Shown: piece after piece, positions 9,040 through 17,081 of the stretch
Position numbering within the stretch: position 1 is the first letter of the stretch
Layout: the number at the start of each line of letters is the position of its first letter
NCBI RefSeq assembly: GCF_026540895.1
Contig: NZ_JALNUR010000006.1
Location: 1-64,000 of the forward strand
DNA length: 64,000 nucleotides
Source of the DNA: Sphingomonas sp. GM_Shp_1
Lineage (GTDB): Bacteria; Pseudomonadota; Alphaproteobacteria; Sphingomonadales; Sphingomonadaceae
Direction of reading: 5' to 3'
Translations under genes and position numbers: made by a program
The notes under the pieces: generated by a model
What the model was told of the DNA's origin: nothing
What the model saw: the letters and a program-made list of their open reading frames with translations, nothing else
Databases searched by the model: none

Positions 9040-9522
9040 ATGATGACGATCAAGGTCGGAGACCGCCTCCCCACCACCACGCTGGTCAAGGTGACGCCCG
9101 AGGGCCCCGAACAGGTGACCACCACCGATTTCTTCGCGGGCAAGCGCGTCGCGCTGTTCGCCGTGCCGGGGGCCTTCACCCCGACCTGCTCGGCCCAACA
9201 CCTGCCCGGCTTCATCGCCCAGGCGGACGCGCTGAAGGCCAAGGGGGTGGACGAGATCGTCTGCACCTCGGTCAACGACGTGTTCGTCATGAAGGCCTGG
9301 GGCCAGGTCAATTCGGCGGGCGCGATCACCATGCTGGCGGACGGCAATGCCGACTTCGCCAAGGCGGTCGGCCTGACGATGGACGGATCGAAATTCGGCA
9401 TGGGCACGCGCAGCCAGCGCTACACCATGCTGGTCGATGACGGCGTGGTCGAGCAGTTGTTCGTCGAGGCGCCGGGCGAATTCAAGGTCAGCTCCGCCGA
9501 GCATCTGCTGTCGGCCCTCTGA
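9040..9522 (+). CDS. Peroxiredoxin (Prx5/AhpE-like)
   Basis: A 160-residue thiol peroxidase that reduces hydroperoxides in the cytoplasm. The peroxidatic Cys50 sits in PGAFTPTCSAQHLPGF, the Prx5 form of the active site; a second Cys follows in EIVCTSVND. No glutaredoxin domain is fused, so an external thiol partner is needed. A double ATG at 9040 and 9043 leaves the start uncertain by one codon. It is divergent from yqgE. Confidence 0.93.
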   Translation: MMTIKVGDRLPTTTLVKVTPEGPEQVTTTDFFAGKRVALFAVPGAFTPTCSAQHLPGFIAQADALKAKGVDEIVCTSVNDVFVMKAWGQVNSAGAITMLADGNADFAKAVGLTMDGSKFGMGTRSQRYTMLVDDGVVEQLFVEAPGEFKVSSAEHLLSAL

Positions 9523-9625
9523 TCCGGCGAACCGCATGCCCGGTCGGATCGGAGGCGGAACAGTGCGGCTCGGTCAGGCGTTTTTCCACCATCTACCGAC
9601 CAGCATAACGAGAGGAACCTTGGTC

Positions 9626-9844
9626 ATGACCACCTATGTCCCCCCCGAGAAGCAGGCTCCGTCGAAGAGCTTTGCGGAAAAGGCGCAGGGTGCGGCCAAG
9701 GCCGCGGGCGACACGGTGAAGGAACATCCTTACGCCGCCGCCGGGATCGCGGCCGGTGTCGCTGCGGCAGTGGCGGGCGCGGCGTTCGGCGCGGCAAAGC
9801 TGCGCGGTACGTCCGAAGACGAGAATTCGTCGCAGGGCGCGTGA
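9626..9844 (+). CDS. Small alanine-rich membrane-anchored protein (DUF883/ElaB-like composition)
   Basis: A 72-residue protein. A charged N-terminal part (EKQAPSKSFAEKAQGAAKAA) leads through DTVKEHPYAAAG into one glycine/alanine-rich hydrophobic segment at about residues 38-57, then a short acidic tail. The short helix, the KEHPY motif before the membrane segment and the size recall the ElaB/YqjD/DUF883 group of inner-membrane proteins, but I rely on pattern only. ATG 9626 is preceded by an AGAGGA ribosome site. A GC hairpin follows the stop directly. Confidence 0.75.
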   Translation: MTTYVPPEKQAPSKSFAEKAQGAAKAAGDTVKEHPYAAAGIAAGVAAAVAGAAFGAAKLRGTSEDENSSQGA

Positions 9845-9847
9845 CGT

Positions 9848-9875
9848 GCGGGGCGCTTTGACGAAAGCGCCCCGC
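9848..9875 (+). terminator. GC-rich hairpin after the small membrane protein gene
   Basis: A perfect 12-bp stem with the core GGGGCGCTTT and AAAGCGCCCC closes on a GACG loop, 3 bp after the stop codon. No clear T-tract follows, so it may be an inefficient terminator or an mRNA-stabilising hairpin. Confidence 0.55.
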
Positions 9876-9925
9876 CCCTTCACCATCCTGCGGATGGTCC
9901 CCCTCCCCAAGCCTGGCTTGGGGAG
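9876..9925. repeat. Partial copy of the intergenic palindromic repeat (family B)
   Basis: This stretch holds the CACCATCCTGCGGATGGTCC hairpin followed by CCCTCCCCAAGCCTGGCTTG, which matches the right half of the family B elements at 12217, 20148 and 24139. The left half is absent. Confidence 0.8.
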
Positions 9926-9960
9926 AAATCGCGGATAGCCGCCATAACCCAATTCCGCCG

Positions 9961-9981
9961 CTCCGTTCAGCCTGAACGGAG
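9961..9981. repeat. 21-bp palindrome (family D half)
   Basis: CTCCGTTCAG and CTGAACGGAG are exact 10-bp inverted arms around a single C. The CCGTTCAGCCTGA part is shared with the copies at 12030 and 12174. It lies 77 bp upstream of amn. Confidence 0.7.
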
Positions 9982-10057
9982 GTTCTGCGGCTACCGATCC
10001 GCGTCATAAAAACGTAGTCCGCTTGCCAGAACCGGTGACACGGCTAAGCTCCGGGCG

Positions 10058-11494
10058 ATGACTCAAGCCCTACAGATCGTCGAGGAACTCGACCGCCTTT
10101 ATACCGCCTCCGTCAATCGTTTGAAGGAGGCGCTGACCGCCTATCTGGGCGACGGCACCGTGCCGACGCTGGAAGACCGCGCGCATGGCTGCTTCGCCTA
10201 TCCCGAAATCCGCCTGATCTATCGCGGCGTCGGCGGGCGCCCCGCGCCGATGCGCTCCTTCGGTCGCCTCGTGTCGCCCGGCGACTACCGGATCAGCGTG
10301 ACCAAGCCCGCGCTGTTCAAGGAATATCTGGTCGAACAGCTGACCCTGTTGATCGAGGATTACGATGTCGAGGTCCAGGCGGTGCCGGGACGGCAGGAAA
10401 TCCCCTTTCCCTATGTCCTCGACCCCGGCCATGCGCTGAGCCTCGACACGGTGTCGGCGGCCGAGCTGGCGCGCTTCTTCCCCGCGACCGAACTGGCGCA
10501 TATCGGCGACGAGATCGCCGACGGTCTGTGGATGACCGCCGACGGCAATCGTCCGCTGGCGCTGTTCGACGGGTTGCGCACCGATTTCTCGCTGGCCCGG
10601 CTGCGTCACTATACCGGCACCCCGCCCGAGCATTGCCAGCGCTTCGTACTGTTCACCAACTATCACCGCTATGTCGATGAATTCGTCCGCTGGGGCGCGT
10701 CGCAACTGGGCGAGGGTTCGCGCTTCACCGCACTGTCGGGCGCGGGCGGCGTGGTGATCGAGCGGCCGGAGGATGTCGACAAGATCGTCACCGACAGTGC
10801 GTGGCGGCGGCACCAGATGCCCGCCTATCACCTGGTCGCCAAGGACGGCACCGGCATAACACTCGTCAATATCGGCGTCGGCCCGTCCAACGCCAAGACG
10901 ATCTGCGATCACCTGGCCGTCATGCGACCCGAGGCATGGCTGATGATCGGCCATTGCGGTGGCCTGCGCCCCAGCCAGCGGATCGGCGACTATGTGCTCG
11001 CCCATGCCTATTTGCGCGACGACCATGTGCTGGACGATGTGCTGCCCCCCGAAATCCCGGTGCCCGCCATCGCCGAGGTTCAGGTCGCGCTGGCCAAGGC
11101 GGCGGAGATCGTTTCCGGCCAGTCGGGCGACGAGCTGAAGCGGCGCCTGCGCACCGGCACGATCGTCACCACCGACGACCGCAACTGGGAATTGCGCTAT
11201 TCCAAGTCGGCGCTACGCTTCTCGCTCAGCCGCGCGGTCGGCATCGACATGGAGTCGGCGACGATCGCGGCGCAGGGCTATCGTTTCCGCGTGCCCTATG
11301 GAACGTTGCTCTGTGTCTCGGACAAGCCGCTGCACGGCGAACTCAAGCTGCCGGGCCAGGCCAACCGCTTCTACGAGCGCGCGATCAGCGAGCATATGCG
11401 GATCGGTATCGAGGCCTGCGAACAGCTTCGACGCGAGGGCAACAAGCTGCACAGCCGCAAGCTGCGCGCGTTCAACGAGCCGCCCTTCCGCTGA
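10058..11494 (+). CDS. amn: AMP nucleosidase
   Basis: A 478-residue enzyme that hydrolyses AMP to adenine and ribose-5-phosphate, tuning adenylate pools. The N-terminal regulatory domain is present (ASVNRLKEAL, FAYPEIRLIY), followed by the phosphorylase-like catalytic domain: NIGVGPSNAKTICDHLAVMR, MIGHCGGLRPSQRIGDYVLA, and AVGIDMESATIAAQGYRFR, with the Glu-Ser pair that binds ribose. The length matches the family. It is a lone gene flanked by repeats upstream. Confidence 0.95.
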   Translation: MTQALQIVEELDRLYTASVNRLKEALTAYLGDGTVPTLEDRAHGCFAYPEIRLIYRGVGGRPAPMRSFGRLVSPGDYRISVTKPALFKEYLVEQLTLLIEDYDVEVQAVPGRQEIPFPYVLDPGHALSLDTVSAAELARFFPATELAHIGDEIADGLWMTADGNRPLALFDGLRTDFSLARLRHYTGTPPEHCQRFVLFTNYHRYVDEFVRWGASQLGEGSRFTALSGAGGVVIERPEDVDKIVTDSAWRRHQMPAYHLVAKDGTGITLVNIGVGPSNAKTICDHLAVMRPEAWLMIGHCGGLRPSQRIGDYVLAHAYLRDDHVLDDVLPPEIPVPAIAEVQVALAKAAEIVSGQSGDELKRRLRTGTIVTTDDRNWELRYSKSALRFSLSRAVGIDMESATIAAQGYRFRVPYGTLLCVSDKPLHGELKLPGQANRFYERAISEHMRIGIEACEQLRREGNKLHSRKLRAFNEPPFR

Positions 11495-11568
11495 TCGGCA
11501 ACCGGGGGCGGAGCGAAGCGTTACGGTGACGAACCGAAGCTATTGGCAACCAGTTGGGGGATTTTGAC

Positions 11569-12018
11569 ATGGTCGACACCACCGACCCGAAAAAGCCACG
11601 CCCGCCCCGCCGCCGCGCCGCGCCCAAGACGGCGGGTGCCCCCGCCCCGCGCAAGCGCCCCGCACCCAAGGCGGACGTCGCGACCGAAGAACCGGTCCCG
11701 CCCCCGGTTGCCGACGAGGCGGAAGGCGCCGCTCCCGAAGCGCCAAAGCCTGCGACCAAGCCCAAGGCCCCGCCCAAGCCCCGCTCAACCAAGCGCACCG
11801 CGCCGCGCAAGGCCCCTCCGCGCAAACCCGCCGCGATCACCGCCGCGCCTGCTCCGGTTCTGGGCAAGCACGGGCTGGACCGGGTCGGAGGCAAATGGGG
11901 CGTCGCGTCAATCCTGGGGAGCCTGGCGGCGGCGGCCGGGCTGACGGCGGCGTTGTTGTCGCTGAAGGGGAGTACGGCGAAGCGGGATGGGGATCCGGAC
12001 GGCGAAGAAAGCAGTTGA
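11569..12018 (+). CDS. Lys/Pro/Ala-rich protein with one C-terminal membrane segment, unknown
   Basis: A 149-residue protein that I do not recognise. The first 95 residues are a disordered stretch of KPRPPRRR and PKAPPKPR-type motifs resembling histone-H1-like tails; then KHGLDRVGGKWGVASILGSL leads into one hydrophobic helix (about residues 107-130) and an acidic tail. The ATG at 11569 has a TTGGGGGA ribosome site about 7 nt upstream; the frame continues upstream but adds only five codons. The basic tail could bind nucleic acid at the membrane; that is inference. Confidence 0.7.
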   Translation: MVDTTDPKKPRPPRRRAAPKTAGAPAPRKRPAPKADVATEEPVPPPVADEAEGAAPEAPKPATKPKAPPKPRSTKRTAPRKAPPRKPAAITAAPAPVLGKHGLDRVGGKWGVASILGSLAAAAGLTAALLSLKGSTAKRDGDPDGEESS

Positions 12019-12029
12019 TTTCCTCCGGT

Positions 12030-12198
12030 CCGTTCAGCCTGAGCGAAGTCGAAGGCCACGGGTAAGTTCGGAAGACCGTCGCCCCAGCGCAGGCTGGGGC
12101 CTTTCTCGATTGCAGGATTTCGCTGCCCAAGATCCCAGCCTTCGCTGGGATGACGGGTGTGATATCTCTCGGCTTTCGACTTCGCTCAGGCTGAACGG
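12030..12198. repeat. Nested inverted repeats (families D and A) after the Lys/Pro-rich gene
   Basis: The outer arms at 12030-12054 and 12174-12198 match inverted at 24 of 25 positions (core CAGCCTGAGCGAAGTCGAAG). Inside lie two family A hairpins, around 12079-12101 and 12132-12151, with the core CCCAGC...GCTGGG. Together with family B at 12217-12336 this accounts for most of the gene-free stretch 12019-12441; in 12337-12441 I see nothing more. Confidence 0.8.
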
Positions 12199-12216
12199 AC
12201 GGGAAGAACCAATCTT

Positions 12217-12336
12217 CCTCCCCTGCAAGGGGAGGTGGCAGTCCGCAGGACTGACGGAGGGGTGTCACCGCTCGCGACCCTGCCCCTCCACCACCGCTTC
12301 GCGGCGGTCCCCCTCCCCAAGCGCAGCTTGGGGAGG
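12217..12336. repeat. Intergenic palindromic repeat, family B
   Basis: The element opens with the hairpin CCTCCCCTGCAAGGGGAGG, then GGCAGTCCGCAGGACTGACG, a spacer, CCCTCCACCACCGCTTCGCG and a closing CCCCAAGCGCAGCTTGGGG hairpin. The same architecture recurs at 17733, 20148, 24139, 27228 and 34833. Confidence 0.85.
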
Positions 12337-12441
12337 AATGAGTCCGACCTCGTCATCCCCGATGGGGGGACCGCTCGCATCAGCGCGTGGCGGAGGAGCG
12401 GGCAAAGCCCAAGACGTACCCCGCACCCTCCACATGCAAGA

Positions 12442-14280
12442 TCACCAACCCTGCGGCTTGCCCTTGTTCTGCTGATCCAGCCACGCCTTCAACGGCGCGA
12501 AATATTCGACCAGCGCCTTGCCCGACATCTCGCGGCTACCGGTGAAAACCTGAAGCGCGTCGGGCCAGGGCTTGGATTGCCCCATCGCCAGCATCGCGTT
12601 CAGCTTCTCGCCGACCGCCTTGTTGCCATAGAAGGAGCAACGGTGGAGCGGCCCCTTCCATCCCGACTGCTGGCACGCCGCCTTGTAGAACTGGAACTGA
12701 AGCACCCGCGCCAGGAAATAGCGCGCATAGGGCACGCCCGCCGGGATATGATATTTGGCACCCGGATCGAACTTGGTTTCGTCGCGCGCGACCGGAGGCA
12801 CCACGCCCTGATACTTCAGCCGCAGCGCGTCCCAGCCCGCCTGATACTGGCCCGCCGGGATCTGCCCAGAGAACACGCCCCAGCGCCATTTGTCGATCAG
12901 CAGGCCGAAGGGCAGGAACGCGACCTTGTCCATCGCCTGGCGCAGCAACAGGCCGATATCCTTGTCGGCGCTCGGCACGCGGGCCGGATCGAGCAGGCCG
13001 ATCTTCACGAGGTAATCGGGCGTGATCGACAGGGCGACGGTGTCGCCGATCGCCTCATGGAAACCGTCATTCGCCCCGTTCTTGTATAGGAAGGGCTGGG
13101 TCTTATAGGCGCGCTGATAATAATTATGGCCCAGCTCGTGATGGATGGTCACGAAATCGTCGGCATTGACCTTGGTGCACATCTTGATCCGGATGTCGTC
13201 CAAATTGTCGACGTCCCAGGCCGAGGCGTGGCAGATCACTTCGCGGTCGGCGGGCTTCACGATCTGCGACCGCTGCCAGAAACTCTGCGGCAGCGGCGCG
13301 AAGCCCAGCGACGAGTAGAAGCCCTCGCCCGCCTTGACCATCTTGATCGGGTCATAGCCCTTGGCCTTCAGCAGTTCGCCGGTGTCGTAGCCGACATCGC
13401 CCGCGCCCTTGGGGGCGACGAGGTCATAGATATTGCCCCATTCCTGCGCCCACATATTGCCGAGCAGGTCGGCACGGATCGGGCCGGTCTTGCCCTGCAC
13501 CGCGTCGCCATACTTCTCGTTCAGCTTCCAGCGGACATAGGTGTGCAGCGCCTTGTACAGCGGCTCCACCTCGCCCCAGATCTTGTCGGTCAGCTGCGCG
13601 AACTGCTCCGGCGACATGTCGTAGCCCGAGCGCCACAGCGAACCGGCATCGGCATAGCCCAGTTCCTTGGCGCCCTGGTTGGCGAGCGTGGTCATCTGCG
13701 CATAATCGGCGCGCATCGGGGCGCCGACATTGTCGTGCCAGCTGACCCACATCTCCTTCAGCTTGGCGGGATCGCGCTCGCTGCCCATCGCGGCCTCGAT
13801 ATCCGATCCGTTGATCGGCTGGCCGTTCAGCACGCCCTTGCCCTTGCCATAGGAAGAGGACATGCGGGTCGTCAGGGTGGAGAGCTGCGCCGCCGCACCC
13901 GGCGTGGTCGGCGCGGGCAAGGTGATGCCGCCACGCAGCAGATCCAGCTTGCGCTTGGTATCATAGGACAGACCCGGCACCGCCTGATAGCGCGCCGCGC
14001 CCAGGCCATAGCGGACGGCCAGATCGGTCATCTCCGCACCCGAGGCGGCGGCCAGCGCATCGGTGTCGTCGGTGATATAGGTCGCGTTGACCCAGGCGAT
14101 CTGCTGCGCACCCACCGACTTTTCGGCCAGCGTCTTCTCGGCTTCGGCGACGAAGGCATCGGCGGCGGCGGGCGTCGCCGGGCCCTGCGCGGCCTGCGGT
14201 GTCGACGCGGCGGTCTGCGCCTGGGCGGTCCCGGCCAGCAGGAACGCCAGCACGGTGCCGGAAACGGCGGAACGGATCAT
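12442..14280 (-). CDS. M2 family peptidyl-dipeptidase (ACE-like), secreted
   Basis: A 612-residue zinc metallopeptidase of family M2, related to angiotensin-converting enzyme, which removes C-terminal dipeptides. The N-terminus MIRSAVSGTVLAFLLAGTAQAQ is a signal peptide, so it acts in the periplasm. The zinc site is HHELGHNY (His381, Glu382, His385) with Glu409 in FHEAIGD as third ligand. I choose the ATG at 14280, which has a GGGGGA ribosome site; a TTG four codons upstream is less likely. It is transcribed alone, with the alpha/beta hydrolase upstream on the same strand. Confidence 0.94.
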   Translation of the reverse strand: MIRSAVSGTVLAFLLAGTAQAQTAASTPQAAQGPATPAAADAFVAEAEKTLAEKSVGAQQIAWVNATYITDDTDALAAASGAEMTDLAVRYGLGAARYQAVPGLSYDTKRKLDLLRGGITLPAPTTPGAAAQLSTLTTRMSSSYGKGKGVLNGQPINGSDIEAAMGSERDPAKLKEMWVSWHDNVGAPMRADYAQMTTLANQGAKELGYADAGSLWRSGYDMSPEQFAQLTDKIWGEVEPLYKALHTYVRWKLNEKYGDAVQGKTGPIRADLLGNMWAQEWGNIYDLVAPKGAGDVGYDTGELLKAKGYDPIKMVKAGEGFYSSLGFAPLPQSFWQRSQIVKPADREVICHASAWDVDNLDDIRIKMCTKVNADDFVTIHHELGHNYYQRAYKTQPFLYKNGANDGFHEAIGDTVALSITPDYLVKIGLLDPARVPSADKDIGLLLRQAMDKVAFLPFGLLIDKWRWGVFSGQIPAGQYQAGWDALRLKYQGVVPPVARDETKFDPGAKYHIPAGVPYARYFLARVLQFQFYKAACQQSGWKGPLHRCSFYGNKAVGEKLNAMLAMGQSKPWPDALQVFTGSREMSGKALVEYFAPLKAWLDQQNKGKPQGW

Positions 14281-14356
14281 GCTATCCCCCAAAGATCATG
14301 GCTCGCCCTCGAAACGGGGCGGATGGCGTGCAGTTGCGCGGCTTTGCCCGCCGCCG

Positions 14357-15118
14357 TCAAGCGCTCAGGAACTGTGCGATCGCCGTACCCAGCTCCGGTT
14401 TCGTCACCGAACTCATATGGTTGCCGGGAATCTCGACATAGCGGCCACGCGGCAGCGCCTCAGCCAGATCGACCGCCGCACCATTGTCGAAATCGTCGAC
14501 GCCCGCCACGACCAGCGTGGGCAGATCGAAGGCTTGGATGGCCGACAAGGACGTATCGGCAAAGGTCTGGAGGATATGGAGCAGCGCCACCGGATCGCCT
14601 CCAGTGGTCTTCAGGAACGCCTCCGCCATCCATTCCGGCGTGCCGCGCTCATGCTCGCCCAGGCGGGTGAGGATATTGGTGAAGTGATCGACCCGCCGGT
14701 CGGTGTGAAGCAGCCCCTCCAGCCCCATCCCTGCGAAGATCGCCTTGCCCGGCGCCGCGCCCGTCGCGAGCATCCGGCTGACCGTCCGCGCGCCGAGCGA
14801 ATAGCCGCCCAGATCATAGTCGGTCAGCCCCAGATGCTCGACCAGCGCATGACCGTCGCGGGTCAGCGCGTCCTTCGGATAGGCGGCGGGGTCGTGCGGC
14901 TTGCCACTTTCCCCATGCGCCCGAAGATCGGGCATGATGACCCGGTAGCCCTTGGCCGCGATGGCGGCGGCATGGCCGTAGCGGATCCAGTTGGTATAGG
15001 CGTCGGAGAAATAGCCGTGGATCAGCACCACAGGCCGCCCCTCCCCCATTTCGCGCCACGCGATCGGCGTTCCGTCGAAGCTGTCGAAGAAGCGGGTTTC
15101 GGGGGCGGTGTCGGCCAA
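14357..15118 (-). CDS. Alpha/beta hydrolase
   Basis: A 253-residue alpha/beta-hydrolase-fold enzyme. The oxyanion region VVLIHGYFSDAYTNW, the strand-order motif MPDLRAHGESGKP, the nucleophile elbow GYSLGA (Ser) and a late VVAGVDDFDNG (acid) and IPGNHMSS (His) make a full catalytic triad plausible. The substrate is unknown. No signal peptide is seen. The start is a TTG at 15118 with a GGAG about 10 nt upstream; no in-frame ATG precedes the first conserved strand. Confidence 0.88.
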   Translation of the reverse strand: MADTAPETRFFDSFDGTPIAWREMGEGRPVVLIHGYFSDAYTNWIRYGHAAAIAAKGYRVIMPDLRAHGESGKPHDPAAYPKDALTRDGHALVEHLGLTDYDLGGYSLGARTVSRMLATGAAPGKAIFAGMGLEGLLHTDRRVDHFTNILTRLGEHERGTPEWMAEAFLKTTGGDPVALLHILQTFADTSLSAIQAFDLPTLVVAGVDDFDNGAAVDLAEALPRGRYVEIPGNHMSSVTKPELGTAIAQFLSA

Positions 15119-15214
15119 GGCTCAGGTCTCCGATGGGCAAGCGGTACGCCAGCCCCCTAATCGGATCGGGCGGGATGTGCACGTCTTGATCGGTACATTG
15201 GGGGCCCTTCTTTT

Positions 15215-15408
15215 CCCTCGCCCCTCATAGAGGGGAGAGGGTTGCGCAGACTTGGTCTTTGCGCGAGCAAAGGCTTAGTCGGAGCTGGGTGAGGGGTGAG
15301 CGCGCGGAGCGCGCGCGAGCCTGTGGCTCGCTCAACCCCTCACCCAAGCTGCGCTAGCCAGCAAGCTGGCAAGCTCCGCTAACCCTCTCCCCTGTCCAGG
15401 GGAGAGGG
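15215..15408. repeat. Long palindromic intergenic repeat, family C
   Basis: The ends are inverted copies (CCCTCGCCCCTCATAGAGGG and CCCTCTCCCCTGTCCAGGGG). Inside lie GCTGGGTGAGGGGTGAG and its inverted partner CTCAACCCCTCACCCAAGCT around GC-rich sub-hairpins. It fills most of the gene-free stretch 15119-15450 and I see nothing else there. It resembles family B in design but not in sequence. Confidence 0.8.
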
Positions 15409-15450
15409 ACGAAGGAGGGGGAGGAATTCAGGGCATTCCGAACTCGCCCC

Positions 15451-16239
15451 CTATCCGACGTAAATCCCCGCGACCCGCCAACCGCCATTCTCCCGCTCCA
15501 GCGTCACCGTCTCGACCACCTCCGCCGCGTTATCGAAGCGCGTGTTGAACCGCACCATCCGATAGCCGGCGGGCGGGGCCGGGATGTCGTCCTGGCTGAC
15601 GAAGGTCCGCGACACGACCTTCCCCAGCGGCGTTCGTACCTTTTTGGAGGTCGCAGCCCAGACCTTCTCGGTGTTGAGCTTGCGGAAGGCGGCATTGGTC
15701 GCGCGGTAGCTCTCGGCCCATTTCCCCTCGTCGATCAGTTGCAGGAAACGCTGCGCGGCGTCGACCACCGCCGGATCGCGAGCGGGGGTCAAAACGGGAG
15801 TCGGTGCCGTTTGGGGCGGCGCGGCGATCATATGGGTCAGGCCGCCAAGGGCCAGCAGGCTGAGGGCAAGGGTCATGAGCATCGCTCCGATAAGGGTCCG
15901 GGTGCGGCCTTTGCCGGGCCCGACGCCGTCGAGCGGCGCGCGTCCCTGATCCGCCGTCTCGAGAGGCGCGTCGTCCCCGATCCTCATGTCCCCGGCATTT
16001 TCGGGGGTGGCCACGACCGGCAATCCGCCCTCCGCGTCGAGCAACAGGCGCGCGGCCTCGCGGCTGCTCGATACCGATAATTTGCGCCGGGCGTCGCGCA
16101 GCCGCTCGTTGATGGTGTGGACCGACAAGTCGAGGCTTTGAGCGATCGACTTGGCGTCATGGCCTCGGACGATCAGACGCAGCGTCTGTTTCTCCTTCTC
16201 GGTCAGTGCCCCGATGCCCTGTTTCGCCCGCATGGTCAT
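15451..16239 (-). CDS. LuxR-type helix-turn-helix protein with membrane segment and DUF4019 domain
   Basis: A 262-residue protein with two parts. Residues 10-68 form a GerE/LuxR helix-turn-helix (LTEKEKQTLRLIVRGHDAKS, SLDLSVHTINERLRDARRKL). A single transmembrane segment follows at 115-139. The C-terminal 120 residues match the DUF4019 pattern (AAQRFLQLIDEGKWAESY, ...YRMVRFNTRF...WRVAGIYVG). It would place the DNA-binding head in the cytoplasm and DUF4019 in the periplasm. No receiver domain is present. The target and the signal are unknown. ATG at 16239 or 16233. Confidence 0.88.
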   Translation of the reverse strand: MTMRAKQGIGALTEKEKQTLRLIVRGHDAKSIAQSLDLSVHTINERLRDARRKLSVSSSREAARLLLDAEGGLPVVATPENAGDMRIGDDAPLETADQGRAPLDGVGPGKGRTRTLIGAMLMTLALSLLALGGLTHMIAAPPQTAPTPVLTPARDPAVVDAAQRFLQLIDEGKWAESYRATNAAFRKLNTEKVWAATSKKVRTPLGKVVSRTFVSQDDIPAPPAGYRMVRFNTRFDNAAEVVETVTLERENGGWRVAGIYVG

Positions 16240-16450
16240 GGGACCCGACTATGCCTCGCCTGGGGTCCCCGCCACCCTCAAAAAATTGTACCTGCCCGGC
16301 AAAGGCCGTCATCCCCTGGACGCGCCGTTCCAGACTTTACAGCACTCCTTACAAGGACGCCTCAAGACCCATGGGATTCCATGAATTTTCCGCAGAAATC
16401 CACGAGTCGCGTGCATGGACAAAAGGGGTACAAACGGCTAGCCGCCATGA

Positions 16451-16984
16451 ATGGCAGCCTCGCTTTTCCTGTTGGTCGCAGTCGTCCTGGCCTTTGCCGG
16501 GGGGAGCGGGCCCTGGGTCCTGATTGCGACCGTCGCCGTCGCGACCGCGGCGGGGACCAAGCTGCCCGATCTGGATACGCCGTTGCAGCTTCAGCATCGC
16601 AGTGCGCTGATCCACAGCATCCTGCCCTTCTATGTCGCGCTGTTCGACATCCGCACCTGGGGCGTCGCGGCGGGGCTGGGCTTCGGGGTCGGCTTTCATC
16701 TCGCCGCCGATCTGTTTCCCGGCACGATGCGGGGCTTCGCGACGATCAAGCTGCCGATCTGGGGATCGATCGGGGTGCTGCCTTCCTATCTCTGGATCGC
16801 GATCAACGCCGCCGCCAATCTGGCGGGTGCGCTGATCGTGCTGGAATGGATCGCCGCCGACCGGGTCGCGGCCTGTGCGCTGGCGGCGACCGGCGTGTTG
16901 GGGGCCAGCTATCTGCTGCGTGCGCAGGGCGGGCTTTATGCGCTGGCGGTGATCGTCGGGATCGGTTGGCTGATCATCCGATAG
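16451..16984 (+). CDS. Polytopic membrane protein, YdjM-like metal-dependent hydrolase pattern
   Basis: A 177-residue protein with five or six hydrophobic segments. The stretch KLPDLDTPLQ with QHRSALIHS, and later GFHLAADLF, carries the Asp/His pattern of the YdjM/DUF457 group of membrane-bound metal-dependent hydrolases. Function unknown. An overlapping ATG at 16447 lies in another frame; the one at 16451 opens the coding frame. It is followed by yitT on the same strand after 97 bp. Confidence 0.75.
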   Translation: MAASLFLLVAVVLAFAGGSGPWVLIATVAVATAAGTKLPDLDTPLQLQHRSALIHSILPFYVALFDIRTWGVAAGLGFGVGFHLAADLFPGTMRGFATIKLPIWGSIGVLPSYLWIAINAAANLAGALIVLEWIAADRVAACALAATGVLGASYLLRAQGGLYALAVIVGIGWLIIR

Positions 16985-17081
16985 CCCGATTGGCGGCGGC
17001 GGTGCTTTGCGATAAGGCATGGGCCTGCCACGAGAAGCAGGATGATCGGGAGCGGATGCCGGACCCATAACCGGACCCTCG

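Noticed and set aside
12030-12336. Possible CRISPR array
   Set aside because: The repeats are palindromic units of different families with irregular spacing; no uniform repeat-spacer pattern and no cas genes in the window.
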